Source: Actinomycetota bacterium (GTDB taxonomy: Bacteria > Actinomycetota > Thermoleophilia > Gaiellales > Gaiellaceae). From it: a DNA stretch of 53,028 nt. The stretch spans positions 156 through 53,183 of the forward strand of contig PLZU01000018.1 of assembly GCA_003152275.1 (NCBI GenBank), in the 5' to 3' direction. Under the pieces are notes generated by a model. That model ran no database searches, had not been told where the DNA came from, and saw nothing but the letters and a program-made list of their open reading frames with translations. Positions 15,347 through 24,652 of the stretch are shown in pieces (position 1 is the stretch's first letter; each line of letters starts with the position of its first letter). The position numbers and the translations under genes were made by a program.

Positions 15347-16426
15347 TCAGCTCATCGGGATCTGCGGCTGGAGGCGCGGCTCGATGCGATCGAGGATCTC
15401 CTCGAGGCTCTCGCCGGTCGCCGTGATCCCGTGGTTTCGCAGGCCGACCACGGCCTTGGTGGGATCAGGCTCGGCGGCGACCAGGGCGGCCACGCTCGTC
15501 GCGAGCTCCTCGCTGCCGCAGGGGTAGTTGATCTCCGTCCCCACGGCCCCGTCGACCCAGGCGTGCACGTGGAGGATCGCGCCGACGTCGGGATGACGCT
15601 GGTAGATCATCCAGTGCTCGATCGCGTCGACCGAGACGCGAAGCGGCTCGATCTCCGGAGGGATGCTGAGGATCATCCGGCCGTTCGCCTCGTCGTATCC
15701 GGACACGAGCAGGATGTCGCGGCCCGGCACCTCCAGCCGTGACTTGTCGACGCCGCTCGCGCTCATCCAGAAGCGGTCGCGATCCTTGCGCGCAGACAGA
15801 TTGCCGTAGGACAGGCCTCCGATCCCGTACAGGCGCTTGACATGGCGGAGGTCGTGCTCGTCGAGCAGGTCCTCGATCGGGAACGGGGCAGGCAGGAGGC
15901 CGAGCGCGTCGAGGCGCCTGCCTGCGGCGGCGATGTCGCGCGTCCGGTCGTCCCCGTGCCAGAGCTCGGGCTCGAGATCGCGGCAGAATTCGTTGTCGAT
16001 CACGAGGCGCGCCCGCGCGAGCGGGACGAGCCGTTCGACGACATGGCCGGCGAGGTCGTCGCCGGTCACGGAGTAGTGGCCGCGCTCCATCGTGGTGAAG
16101 AGGACTCGATCGGACCCCGGGAAGTAGCAGAGCACGATGTTCGCGAGGGCGCGGACGAGCAGCGGGTAGGTCTCGCGCAACTCGTCCGTGGGCTCGCTGT
16201 CCCGCGACACGAGCGCCGCGACGAAGGTACCGCGCGACTTGCGGCGGAACGGCTTCGGCAGTTCGGGGTCGACGAGGTTCAGCACGAAGTCCGCAGCGTC
16301 GGGATCGACCGCGTGGGTGAACTGCCGGCGCTCGAGCGCGGCGCCGAGCTCCTGGACGAGCTCGGCGAGCGCCGGCGCCGGCTTGCCGACGACGGCGTAG
16401 CTGGGAGTAAGAGAACTGCGGTCCAT
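15347..16426 (-). CDS. Class II aldolase/adducin family protein with N-terminal extension
   Basis: A 359-residue protein. The C-terminal half (about 180-350) is a class II aldolase/adducin domain: GIGGLSYGNLS (201-211), metal ligands His286 and His288 in HVHAW, and His332 in RNHG. These enzymes cleave or epimerise sugar phosphates such as fuculose or ribulose phosphates with zinc. The N-terminal 170 residues are not part of that domain and were not recognised. ATG at 16426 is preceded by GAAGGAG, which decides against an in-frame start 30 bases earlier. Substrate unknown. Confidence 0.82.
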   Translation of the reverse strand: MDRSSLTPSYAVVGKPAPALAELVQELGAALERRQFTHAVDPDAADFVLNLVDPELPKPFRRKSRGTFVAALVSRDSEPTDELRETYPLLVRALANIVLCYFPGSDRVLFTTMERGHYSVTGDDLAGHVVERLVPLARARLVIDNEFCRDLEPELWHGDDRTRDIAAAGRRLDALGLLPAPFPIEDLLDEHDLRHVKRLYGIGGLSYGNLSARKDRDRFWMSASGVDKSRLEVPGRDILLVSGYDEANGRMILSIPPEIEPLRVSVDAIEHWMIYQRHPDVGAILHVHAWVDGAVGTEINYPCGSEELATSVAALVAAEPDPTKAVVGLRNHGITATGESLEEILDRIEPRLQPQIPMS

Positions 16427-16540
16427 CGTCGACTCCTTCAGTAGCTGGCCTGCCAAGCACCAGCGTGCCCGGGCGGGCCACGACCAGCATTCGGGGAACC
16501 CCCGAACCGCGATCAGCAGAAAGTACGCACGAGCAGGCGA

Positions 16541-17479
16541 TCAGCGACGCACGAGGTTGCGAAACAGGAAGAGCGCATTCGCGGGACGCTCGGCCAGTCG
16601 CCGCATCAGATACGGGTACCACTCGGGCCCATACGGCGTAGCCACGAGGACCTTGAAGCCACGCCGCACGAGCTCGAGCTGAAGCTGCGGGCGCACGCCG
16701 TAGAGGAGCTGGAACTCGAACCGATCGCGTCCGATCCCGTGCTGCTCGGCAAACCGGACCGCCTGCTCGATCAGCCGCTCGTCGTGCGTCGCGACCGCCG
16801 TATAGCCGGCGCCTGCGAGCGAGGCCTCGAGGAGGCGGACGTAGGCCGCGTCGACGTCCGCCTTGCGCAGGTATGCGACGTCGGGCGGTTCGAGGTAGGC
16901 GCCCTTGACGAGCCGGAGGTTCGGGGCGAGTGGAAGCAGCGCCTCGAGGTCGCGTTCGCTGCGGTAGAGGTAGGACTGGAGGACACAGCCGACGCTGGCG
17001 AGACCCGCGTCGCGCAGGCGGCGATAGATGCCGAGCGTGGCGTCGACGAACGCGGACTGCTCCATGTCGATGCGGATGAAGCTGCCGAGCGCCTCTGCAC
17101 GCGCGACGAGCCGGCGCACGTTCTCGTATGCAAGCTCTTCGCCGAGCTCGAGGCCGAGGTGGGTGAGCTTGAGCGCGACGTTCGCGCGCAACCCTTCGTC
17201 GACGAGCCGCGCGAGCAGGCTCTCGTACGCGACGACGACCGCCGCGGCCTGCGCCTCGTCGTGCACGCTCTCGCCGAGAAGCGTCGTGTTGGCATGCAGC
17301 CCGCGCTCGTTCAGCCCGCGCAGCACGCGGACGCACGCGTCGGGCGTCTCGCCCGCGACGAAGCGAGCGGCGCCGAGCCGCAGGCCGTGCGCGCTCACGA
17401 AGCAGCGGACGCGCGCATTGTCCGCCGCCGCGAGGATCCCGCGGCGAAGGACGCTTTCGACGGCCGTGGCCGGTCTCAC
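16541..17479 (-). CDS. Proline dehydrogenase
   Basis: A 312-residue FAD enzyme (PutA PRODH domain, TIM barrel) that oxidises proline to pyrroline-5-carboxylate and feeds the quinone pool. Diagnostic segments are FIRIDMEQSAFVDATL, RLVKGAYLEP, FEFQLLYGVRP and the C-terminal PYGPEWYPYLMRRLAERPAN. Its GTG overlaps the malic enzyme stop, an unusual coupling. No pyrroline-5-carboxylate dehydrogenase gene is in the window, so the second step of proline degradation must be encoded elsewhere. Confidence 0.92.
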   Translation of the reverse strand: MRPATAVESVLRRGILAAADNARVRCFVSAHGLRLGAARFVAGETPDACVRVLRGLNERGLHANTTLLGESVHDEAQAAAVVVAYESLLARLVDEGLRANVALKLTHLGLELGEELAYENVRRLVARAEALGSFIRIDMEQSAFVDATLGIYRRLRDAGLASVGCVLQSYLYRSERDLEALLPLAPNLRLVKGAYLEPPDVAYLRKADVDAAYVRLLEASLAGAGYTAVATHDERLIEQAVRFAEQHGIGRDRFEFQLLYGVRPQLQLELVRRGFKVLVATPYGPEWYPYLMRRLAERPANALFLFRNLVRR

Positions 17480-18921
17480 CAGTCGCGCGGGCCGGCCGCC
17501 GTGACCTCAGCCGGCTCGCTGCCGCGGCGAGCGACGCCGTCTTCCTCCGCCGCACGCGCGACGGCCGCAGCGACAGCCGGCACGACCTCGCGGTTGAAGA
17601 CGCTCGGGACGATGTAGTCGGGTGCGAGCTCCTCCTCGGAGATCGTCGCCGCGATTGCGTGACCGGCTGCGACCTCCATCCGTTCGGTGATCGTCGAGGC
17701 GCGGACGTCGAGCGCGCCGCGGAAGATCCCCGGGAAGGCGAGCACGTTGTTGATCTGATTCGGATAGTCGGAGCGGCCCGTCGCGATCACGGTCGCAAAG
17801 TCCGCGATCTCTTCGGGTGCGACTTCGGGCGTCGGGTTCGCCATCGCAAACACGACGGCATCGGTCGCCATCCGCCTGATGCCGGCCGGCGTGACCGCGT
17901 GCGGCTGAGAAAGCCCGATGTACACGTCAGCGCCGGCAAGCACGTCGTCGGCGCTCCCACGCTCGTTCTCCGGGTTCGTCTCCTCCGCGTACTGCGCCTT
18001 GACGCCCTCGAGGCCCGGACGGCCGCGATAGACGGCGCCCTGCGTGTCGCAACCGACGATCCGGCGGACGCCCGCTGCGCGCAACGTGCCCGTCACCGCC
18101 ACCCCGGCGGCGCCGACGCCGGTGAGCACGACCTTCACGTCCTCCACCTTCTTGTCGACGACGCGCAGCGCGTTCAGGAACGCGGCGAGCACGACGACGG
18201 CCGTCCCGTGCTGGTCGTCGTGGAAGACGGGGATATCGAGCGACGCCCGCAACCGGCGTTCGATCTCGAAGCAGCGAGGCGCGGAGATGTCCTCGAGGTT
18301 GATCCCTCCGAAGCCGGGCGCGATCGCCTCGACCGCCGCGACGATGCCGTCGGTGTCGGTCGTCGAGAGGCAGATCGGCCACGCGTCCACACCGCCGAAC
18401 TCCTTGAAGAGCAGCGCCTTGCCCTCCATCACCGGCATCGCGGCCTCCGGGCCGATGTTGCCGAGTCCGAGCACCGCGCTGCCGTCGGTGACGACAGCGA
18501 CGGTGTTGCGCTTGATCGTGAGGTTCCATGCAGCCTCCGGATCGGCGGCGATCGCCTCGCAGACGCGCGCGACGCCGGGCGTGTAGGCCATCGACAGGTC
18601 GTCGCGCGTCTTCACCGGCGCGTTCGCGTTCATGTGGATCTTCCCGCCGAGGTGGAGCAAGAACGTTCGATCGGAGACGTGCTCGACCTCGACGCCGCCG
18701 ATCGCGCTGCAGGCGCGAACGATCGCGTCGACATGGTCCGCGTTCGTCGCGAGAACAGAGACGTCGCGCACCTTGCTGTCGCCCTCCGCGCGGACGAGAT
18801 CGATCGCGTCGAGCAGTCCACCCGCGTCGGCGATCGCCCGCGCAAGGTCGGCGAAGGTCCCCGGACGGTTCTCGAGACGGACACGCAGCGTGAACGAGAA
18901 CGATGCGGAGTGGTGCGCCAT
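17476..18921 (-). CDS. NAD(P)-dependent malic enzyme with N-terminal ACT domain
   Basis: A 481-residue malate dehydrogenase (decarboxylating). An ACT domain occupies about 10-85 and should bind an amino acid regulator. The catalytic part shows YTPGVARVCEAI, DGSAVLGLGNIGPEAAMPVMEGK, FHDDQHGTA, the Rossmann GVGAAGVAVTG and the C-terminal IFRGALDVRA. It converts malate to pyruvate. Overlap with the proline dehydrogenase gene fits joint use in proline catabolism, where carbon reaching malate is drained to pyruvate; the ACT ligand could be an amino acid of that route. ATG start, 88 bases from the divergent acyl-CoA dehydrogenase gene. Confidence 0.93.
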   Translation of the reverse strand: MAHHSASFSFTLRVRLENRPGTFADLARAIADAGGLLDAIDLVRAEGDSKVRDVSVLATNADHVDAIVRACSAIGGVEVEHVSDRTFLLHLGGKIHMNANAPVKTRDDLSMAYTPGVARVCEAIAADPEAAWNLTIKRNTVAVVTDGSAVLGLGNIGPEAAMPVMEGKALLFKEFGGVDAWPICLSTTDTDGIVAAVEAIAPGFGGINLEDISAPRCFEIERRLRASLDIPVFHDDQHGTAVVVLAAFLNALRVVDKKVEDVKVVLTGVGAAGVAVTGTLRAAGVRRIVGCDTQGAVYRGRPGLEGVKAQYAEETNPENERGSADDVLAGADVYIGLSQPHAVTPAGIRRMATDAVVFAMANPTPEVAPEEIADFATVIATGRSDYPNQINNVLAFPGIFRGALDVRASTITERMEVAAGHAIAATISEEELAPDYIVPSVFNREVVPAVAAAVARAAEEDGVARRGSEPAEVTAAGPRDW

Positions 18922-19009
18922 ACCTCGAGCCTATCGCTGCTCAGCCGACCGGCTTGAAATAGGCGGTGAAATGCCGCTGCGTGGGCGGCTCGGAGTAGGC
19001 TCGTCCCAG

Positions 19010-20722
19010 ATGGAGAACGACGCCCGAGCCGCGCTCGCCGGCTGGGAAGCGGAACGGCCGACGAACTTCTACGACGCGACGCCGAACCTGGCGCGCGTCC
19101 TGCGCATGCACCTGGGCGATGACGGTGTTGCTGCTTTCGAGTCGCGGCTGCGCGAGTTCGGTGCGACGGTCGCGCAAGTCGTCGAGCCCGCCGCGCAGAC
19201 GCAGGAGCGCGACGGCAACGGGCCGCGCCTTGTCGATGCAGATGCGCTCGGGCGCGAGCTTCAGGAAATCGAGTTCCATCCCGCGCACGACGACGCAGGC
19301 CGAGCCGTCTGGAAGAGCGGACTTCTCTCCGCGCCCGCCTTTGAGCAGGCCTCGCTGATGTACCTCCTCTCGCACGCTGGCGAGGCCGGGCAGGCGTGCC
19401 CGTTCGCGTGCACGGCCGGCCTCGTCCGCGCGCTACGCGTGCACGGCTCGGCCGAGCTCCAGGCGCGGTTTCTGCCGCCCCTGCTCGTGCCCGACTACGA
19501 CCGGGCCGAGCGCGGCGCGCAGTTCCTGACGGAGGTGCAGGGCGGCTCTGACGTCGGCGCGAACGAGACGGCGGCGGTCCCGGACGGGCTCGAGCCGGGC
19601 GCCTGGCGGCTCCGCGGCGAGAAGTGGTTCTGCTCGGTCGCCGACGCCGACCAGTTCGTCGTCACGGCTCGTCCGGTTGGCGCGCCGGTGGGGACGGACG
19701 GCATTGCGTGCTTCCTTGTCCCGCGGCGCGTCGGCGGGCGGCCCAACGGCTTCCGCATCCGCCGGCTCAAGGACAAGCTCGGCACACGCGCGCTCGCGAC
19801 CGCGGAGATCGAGTTCGAGGGAGCGCTCGCCTACCCGCTCGGCGAGCTCGCGGACGGCTTCAAGATCGCGGCCGGGGTCGTCCTGAACACGTCGCGCTGG
19901 CTGAACGCGTGCGGCTCTGTCGGGCTGATGCGCCGCGCCTACCTCGAGGCGTCAGGGTTCGCGCGCCACCGGACCGCGTTCGGACGCTCGATCGCCACCT
20001 TCCCGCTCGTCCGCGAGAACCTCGCGCTGATCAAGGCCGAGGAGCAGGCCGCGCTCGCCTCGACGCTCGCGCTCACCGCCCTCGTCGACCGACTCGACTG
20101 CGGCGGGACCGACGACGAAACGACCGGCCTCTACCGCTTCCTCGTCAACGCGAACAAGTACGTGACCTCGCTGACGGCGACGCTCGTCGTCCGCCGCGCC
20201 ATCGAAACACTCGGCGGCAACGGCACGATCGAGGACTTCTCGCCGCTGCCGAGGCTCTACCGTGACGCGATCGTGTTCGAGAGCTGGGAAGGAGCGCACA
20301 ACGTGCTCGTCGAGCAGGTGCGCCGCGATGCCGCTCGCTTCGATCTGGTTCCGCTCGTGCTCGCCGACCTGCGCGGCCGCCTCGCCGCGCTGCGGCCGAG
20401 CGAAGATGGAGCGGCGGTTGCTGCCGCGCTCGCCGACCTCGAACCGCGACTGGAACGCGGGCTCGCAGAGCCGCTGCATTTCCGGCGCCAGCTCGGCGAG
20501 CTCGTCCGCGCGCTGCAAGCGACGTGGCTGCTCGTCGAGGCAAGCGCGGACACCGAGAGCGAGAAGGCGGACGTCGCCGCCTTCTTCGTCCGCCGGCGGG
20601 TGTCGAGGGGCTACGACCCGGAAGCCGACCCCGGCTATGCACTCCTGATCGACGGCGTGCTCGCCGACGACGTACTGGCACCGGTGTCAGGCCTTGTGGC
20701 CGGAAATCGGCACGTGCAGTAA
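19010..20722 (+). CDS. Acyl-CoA dehydrogenase, AidB-like
   Basis: A 570-residue flavoprotein. It has the AidB-type long N-terminal region, the FAD segment QFLTEVQGGSDVGANET, the GEKWFCSVADADQFVVTARP core strand, and the C-terminal ETLGGNGTIEDFSPLPRLYRD segment. AidB-like dehydrogenases act on acyl-CoA thioesters or associate with DNA. The ATG at 19010 was chosen over an open upstream extension that lies antisense to the malic enzyme gene. Its 3' end overlaps the convergent ThDP enzyme gene by 36 bases. Confidence 0.88.
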   Translation: MENDARAALAGWEAERPTNFYDATPNLARVLRMHLGDDGVAAFESRLREFGATVAQVVEPAAQTQERDGNGPRLVDADALGRELQEIEFHPAHDDAGRAVWKSGLLSAPAFEQASLMYLLSHAGEAGQACPFACTAGLVRALRVHGSAELQARFLPPLLVPDYDRAERGAQFLTEVQGGSDVGANETAAVPDGLEPGAWRLRGEKWFCSVADADQFVVTARPVGAPVGTDGIACFLVPRRVGGRPNGFRIRRLKDKLGTRALATAEIEFEGALAYPLGELADGFKIAAGVVLNTSRWLNACGSVGLMRRAYLEASGFARHRTAFGRSIATFPLVRENLALIKAEEQAALASTLALTALVDRLDCGGTDDETTGLYRFLVNANKYVTSLTATLVVRRAIETLGGNGTIEDFSPLPRLYRDAIVFESWEGAHNVLVEQVRRDAARFDLVPLVLADLRGRLAALRPSEDGAAVAAALADLEPRLERGLAEPLHFRRQLGELVRALQATWLLVEASADTESEKADVAAFFVRRRVSRGYDPEADPGYALLIDGVLADDVLAPVSGLVAGNRHVQ

Positions 20723-22339
20723 CTGCGGCTCTCCCGACGCGAGCGCCTCGTCGACCGCCTGCTCGAGCTCTTCGGCGTTCTCGACCAGTCGGCCGGCAGT
20801 TCCCATCGAACCGGCGAGCGCGACGAAGTCGATCCCCGGGTCGCCGAGATCCATGCCGACGTAGCGGCCCGAGCGAGCGGACGCGCCATCCAGCAGGTCG
20901 AGTCCGTGTTTGAGGATTCGGTACTCGCGGTTGTCGAGCACGACTGTCAGCACGTTCAGGCGATAGCGGGCCGCGGTCCAGAGCGCCTGCGGCGAGTACA
21001 TGATCGATCCGTCGCCGACGATGCAGACGACCGGTCGCTCCGGAGCTGCGAGCTTGGCGCCGAGCGCCGCCGGGACGCCCCAGCCGAGCGCGCCCGCGCC
21101 GCTCCAGAGGTAGCTCATCGGGTCGCTCCCCCGGTGGAACGCCCGGGTGAACGGGCTGGCCGTGATCGCCTCGTCGACGAGGATCGCGTCCTCCGGCAGG
21201 CGAGAGACCACGGCCTGGACGGCGGCAGCGGGGCCGAGCGGCTTCGATTCCCGCCCCTTGAGCACCTGCTCGGCGAGCCTCGCGATCACCTCGCCACGCC
21301 AGGTTTCGCTCTCGGCGAGCACGCGCTGCCGGCGCTCGGCGGGGACGCGGCCGGCGAGCAGCCGCGCGAGCTCGGCCGCGCAGCGCGCCGGATCGCCGAG
21401 CACCCCGACGCGAACGGCGTGCGTCCGTCCGAGCTGGGCCGGATCCGGATGGATCTGCAGCAGCTCGACTCCGTCCGGCACCGCCTGCGCCGGGGTATAC
21501 GGGTACACGAGGAAGGCATCCGCGCCGAGCACAAGCACGCGGTCGTACGCGCCCAGTGTGGCGTTGATCCCCGCCGCGTCCCTCGGCAGCGGGCCGCGCC
21601 AGAGCGGATGCGACGAGGGGAAGACGAGCAGGCTGCTGAGCGGCTGACCGTGAACGGGCGCGCCGAGCGTTTGCGCGAGCTCGACCGCGGCGCCGAGACC
21701 ATCCGACCAGGCGAGCTCGTTCCCGACCACGAGGCCTGGGCGTTCCGCGCTCGCGAGCAGGTCGGCGACCTCGGCGAGCGAGCCGCCGGTCGGAGCGTCG
21801 TCGACCTGCGAGCGTGGCGGAAGCAGCGCCTCGCCGGTCTCCTCGAGCACGTCCATCGGGAGGCCGAGGAACACCGGGCCCGTGGGCGGCGCGGCGGCGA
21901 GCCGGAACGCGCGCCGGACCGCGATGCCGAGCTCGCCGAGCGACCGCACCTCGTGCGACCACTTCACAAGCGAGCCCGCGAGCCCGGCGAGGTCGCCCGA
22001 GAGGAGCGGCTCCGCGATCAGGTGTCTTCGATCCTGCTGGCCCGCGGTGACGACCATCGGCGTGCCTGCGGCGACCGCGTTCGTCAGGTTGCCGAGCCCG
22101 TTCGCGAGCCCGGCGACCGTGTGCAGATTCACGAAGCTCGGCCGCCGGGTCAGGCGGCCGTACGCGTCCGCCATCCCGACCGCGGTCGCCTCCTGAAGCG
22201 CGAGCACGTAGTGCGGCTCGTCACGGCCAACGAGCGCGTCCACGAGCGGCAGCTCGGTCGTGCCGGGATTCCCGAACACGTGCCGGACGCCCTCGTCGGC
22301 GAGCGCTTCAAGCAGGATCTCCGAGCCCGACCGCCGCAC
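20687..22339 (-). CDS. Benzoylformate decarboxylase-like ThDP enzyme
   Basis: A 550-residue thiamine-diphosphate decarboxylase of the benzoylformate decarboxylase/acetolactate synthase superfamily. GNPGTTELP (23-31), the ThDP-activating Glu50, His73 (NLHTVAG, aligned by eye with the catalytic His70 of benzoylformate decarboxylase), and the cofactor motif GDGS...NREY near 440-475. It should decarboxylate a 2-oxo acid non-oxidatively, giving an aldehyde. Ser26 of the model enzyme is Thr here. GTG start; an AAGGAGG lies upstream but 14 bases away, so the exact start is uncertain. Confidence 0.85.
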   Translation of the reverse strand: MRRSGSEILLEALADEGVRHVFGNPGTTELPLVDALVGRDEPHYVLALQEATAVGMADAYGRLTRRPSFVNLHTVAGLANGLGNLTNAVAAGTPMVVTAGQQDRRHLIAEPLLSGDLAGLAGSLVKWSHEVRSLGELGIAVRRAFRLAAAPPTGPVFLGLPMDVLEETGEALLPPRSQVDDAPTGGSLAEVADLLASAERPGLVVGNELAWSDGLGAAVELAQTLGAPVHGQPLSSLLVFPSSHPLWRGPLPRDAAGINATLGAYDRVLVLGADAFLVYPYTPAQAVPDGVELLQIHPDPAQLGRTHAVRVGVLGDPARCAAELARLLAGRVPAERRQRVLAESETWRGEVIARLAEQVLKGRESKPLGPAAAVQAVVSRLPEDAILVDEAITASPFTRAFHRGSDPMSYLWSGAGALGWGVPAALGAKLAAPERPVVCIVGDGSIMYSPQALWTAARYRLNVLTVVLDNREYRILKHGLDLLDGASARSGRYVGMDLGDPGIDFVALAGSMGTAGRLVENAEELEQAVDEALASGEPQLLHVPISGHKA

Positions 22340-22366
22340 AGCTCGAACTATGACCTCCTTACGTCG

Positions 22367-23011
22367 CTAGCGAAGGCCGGCCTCGGTGTCGCTCACGATG
22401 TGGGTGATCGGCAGGGCAAGGCGCTCGCGTGCCCGGGTCACCACGTCGCGCTCGAGCCAGTTCGAGTGCCCTTCGGAGTGAGTGGAGATGATGATCTCGT
22501 CTGCCCCGAATGTGCGCAAGACATCCTCGATCGCACGGAGGGGATCCTCGTCTCCGATCTCACCCTCGGCCTCGATGCCGACGGTCTGGAGCTGGCTGAG
22601 AGTTTGGTCGAGCCGCCGCTGAGCCTGCGCCGTCGCGCCGTCCAGATCGGACACCCAGTGACGAACGGGCGAGGTGAGCGCAGGGCAAACGACGTGCACG
22701 TGCTTGCGATATCCCGCGCCTGCCCGCTCGATCGCCTCGGCCAGGCTCGCGTCTGCCAGCGTCTCGTTCGCGACCACAAGAATTCGACGCTCGTCCTGGG
22801 CGCCGACATGCGCCGGCGCGGTTCTCACCGAGCGCTCCGCCTGTCCCCGCCTCAGGTAGAAGAAGGCCGCTGCGCCCGTCACGGCGGCGAAGGTCGGCAC
22901 ACCGGCCCAGGGGCCGCCGAGGAGGCTTGCCACGGCGATCGCCGCGAAGGCTGCGACCGTGAGCAGCAGGAAGTGGAAGGCCTCGACTTCGCTGCGAAAA
23001 GGGTTGCGCAC
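22367..23011 (-). CDS. Membrane-anchored UspA-like protein
   Basis: A 214-residue protein. Two hydrophobic helices at the N-terminus (about 12-30 and 33-52) are followed by a soluble domain (about 70-210) beginning RRILVVANETL and containing HVHVVCPAL and ADEIIISTHSEGHSNWLERDVV, the pattern of a universal stress protein-like nucleotide-binding fold. GTG at 23011 gives a compact N-terminus; a longer frame upstream overlaps the next gene and was not used. Function unknown; the membrane tether is unusual for the family. Confidence 0.75.
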   Translation of the reverse strand: MRNPFRSEVEAFHFLLLTVAAFAAIAVASLLGGPWAGVPTFAAVTGAAAFFYLRRGQAERSVRTAPAHVGAQDERRILVVANETLADASLAEAIERAGAGYRKHVHVVCPALTSPVRHWVSDLDGATAQAQRRLDQTLSQLQTVGIEAEGEIGDEDPLRAIEDVLRTFGADEIIISTHSEGHSNWLERDVVTRARERLALPITHIVSDTEAGLR

Positions 23012-23027
23012 GCTAGTACACCCGTCC

Positions 23028-23477
23028 CTAGCTCGGAGGCTCCGGTCGGCTCTTGGCAAGCACGGCGCGAACACGGGCCACGAGCTCGTCTGGCTGAACA
23101 GGGGACGCGATCACGTCGCACCCTTGGAGCACGTCGTGCCACGCTGCGTTGTCGCCCGGAGGAACCTCGACGATGAGCGGCGTCCCGGGGCGGCGCATCC
23201 GGAGCGCCTGCAGCACTTCTCTCGCCTCGGGCCGTTCGAGGCCGAGGCTCGAGACCACGACGTCGGCGCCGTGGGCAACCGCGCACCCGTCCGGCCCGGT
23301 CAGTGGGCAATGCTCTGAGTGCTCGGGGCCCGGGCAGACAGCGACCGCATAGCCGGCCTGGCGCAGGATCGACGCGAGCGCCAAGCCCGCCGACTCATCC
23401 GGGTGCTCGATCAGGACGCGCGGCTGCCCCACCCAGGGCCAGGGCTGGGGGCTCAACCGTGTCGCTCGTGCTCGCAT
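23028..23477 (-). CDS. Receiver-like (degenerate) signalling protein
   Basis: A 149-residue protein with a response-regulator-receiver outline: first strand RVLIEHPDESAG, helix GLALASILRQAGY, and C-terminal Lys-less segment SPVQPDELVARVRAVL. The phosphoacceptor strand reads ADVVVSSLGL, so the usual Asp is Ser, and phosphorylation is unlikely. A cysteine-rich loop (CPGPEHSEHCPLTGPDGC) inserted between is atypical. The ATG at 23477 has GGAGG six bases upstream, better than a TTG six bases earlier. Precedes the membrane UspA-like gene by 16 bases. Confidence 0.7.
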   Translation of the reverse strand: MRARATRLSPQPWPWVGQPRVLIEHPDESAGLALASILRQAGYAVAVCPGPEHSEHCPLTGPDGCAVAHGADVVVSSLGLERPEAREVLQALRMRRPGTPLIVEVPPGDNAAWHDVLQGCDVIASPVQPDELVARVRAVLAKSRPEPPS

Positions 23478-23537
23478 TCGCAACCTCCGCGTAGATTGTT
23501 CGTCGCGGTCGCGCGGACGCCATCGGGGTAAACCCTA

Positions 23538-24647
23538 CTAGGCAGGCTGGTAGGCGCAGGCCGGATCCTCGGCAAGCGGATCGCCGGCGGCTGCGAAGGC
23601 GCGGGCACGAGAGCCGCCACAGAGCTCCCGGTACGGGCACCTCCCGCAGCGGCCGCTGAAGTCGGCCGCCCGGATCCGGCGCAGGAGCGGGTGCTCGCGG
23701 TAGACGCGGACGATCTCGTCGTGTTTGACGTTGCCGAGTGAGAGAGGCAGGAATCCGGACGGATGGATCTCTCCGTCGTGCCCGACGAAGACGATCCCCT
23801 TTCCGTCGCGCGTGCCCTTCGTCTGCGCGCGCGGCGACGACGTGGGCCCGCCGAGCTCCGCCCGAAGCGCCGATGAGAGCCGCTCGTAGAGGGGGCCGAG
23901 CCTGTAGGTCGCGCCAACGTGTGCGTCCCCGAGGTCCTGCTTGCGTACAGCGACGACGCGGCGGAAGAACGGCGCCTCGACGGTGCGGACGATGAATCCG
24001 TAGCGGGAGGCGTCGACGAGGAAGTGGCAGACGTCCTCGTTCTCCGCCGGCGTCAGCTCGCCGAGAGCACGACCCCGCCCGACCCGGACGAGGAAGAACA
24101 CTTCCCAGATCGACGCGCCCGACTCTTTCACGATCCGCGCGACCGCCGGCAGCTCCTCGACCGTATCGCGCATGACGACCGTGTTCACCTGCACCGTCAA
24201 CCCGCCCTCACGAAGTCTTCGGAGCGCTGCGACCGTCTCCGCAAAGTGGCCGTCGATTCCGCGGACGCCGTCATGTGTCGCGGGCGTCGCACCGTCGAGG
24301 CTGATCGAAACGACCTTCACGCCCGCTCGGTGCAGTTCGGCAACCCGCTCGTCCGTGAGCAGCTGCGTCACGCTCGGTGCGAGCGCAACCGGCACCTTCA
24401 ACGCGCGCGCGCGTTCGAGCATTGCATCGAGGTCATGACGCAAGAGCACGTCGCCGCCCGTGGCGATCAGGACCGGCCGGGGCATCCCGAAGCCGGCGAG
24501 ACTATCGACGAACCGGGCGGCATGAGCCGTTGTCAGCTCGCCGCGCTGCGGCTGTGAGATCGCCGAGGCGCGACAATGACGGCAGGCGAGACCGCACGCC
24601 TTCGTCGTCTCCCAGAAGACGAGGATGGGCCGCTGGTCGAGGTCCAA
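23538..24647 (-). CDS. Radical SAM/SPASM protein, heme-maturation-like
   Basis: A 369-residue radical SAM enzyme. The [4Fe-4S]-SAM motif is Cys18, Cys22, Cys25 (CGLACRHC); ATGGD (62-66) is the SAM-binding GGE-like site. A C-terminal SPASM-type cysteine cluster (CGRCPYRELCGGSR then a further Cys near 364) should hold a second cluster. It resembles the AhbD/NirJ-like group that modifies heme side chains. TTG start, 5 bases after the stop of the CtaA-like gene, so both belong to one transcript; that neighbour supports a heme-related role without proving it. Confidence 0.82.
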   Translation of the reverse strand: MDLDQRPILVFWETTKACGLACRHCRASAISQPQRGELTTAHAARFVDSLAGFGMPRPVLIATGGDVLLRHDLDAMLERARALKVPVALAPSVTQLLTDERVAELHRAGVKVVSISLDGATPATHDGVRGIDGHFAETVAALRRLREGGLTVQVNTVVMRDTVEELPAVARIVKESGASIWEVFFLVRVGRGRALGELTPAENEDVCHFLVDASRYGFIVRTVEAPFFRRVVAVRKQDLGDAHVGATYRLGPLYERLSSALRAELGGPTSSPRAQTKGTRDGKGIVFVGHDGEIHPSGFLPLSLGNVKHDEIVRVYREHPLLRRIRAADFSGRCGRCPYRELCGGSRARAFAAAGDPLAEDPACAYQPA

Positions 24648-24652
24648 TTCGG

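Noticed and set aside
13551..23025. Shared 14-base string CGCTAGTACACCCG near 13550 and at 23010
   Set aside because: Chance matches of this length are expected within 53 kb, and the two sites have no consistent gene-start geometry. Not treated as a regulatory element.
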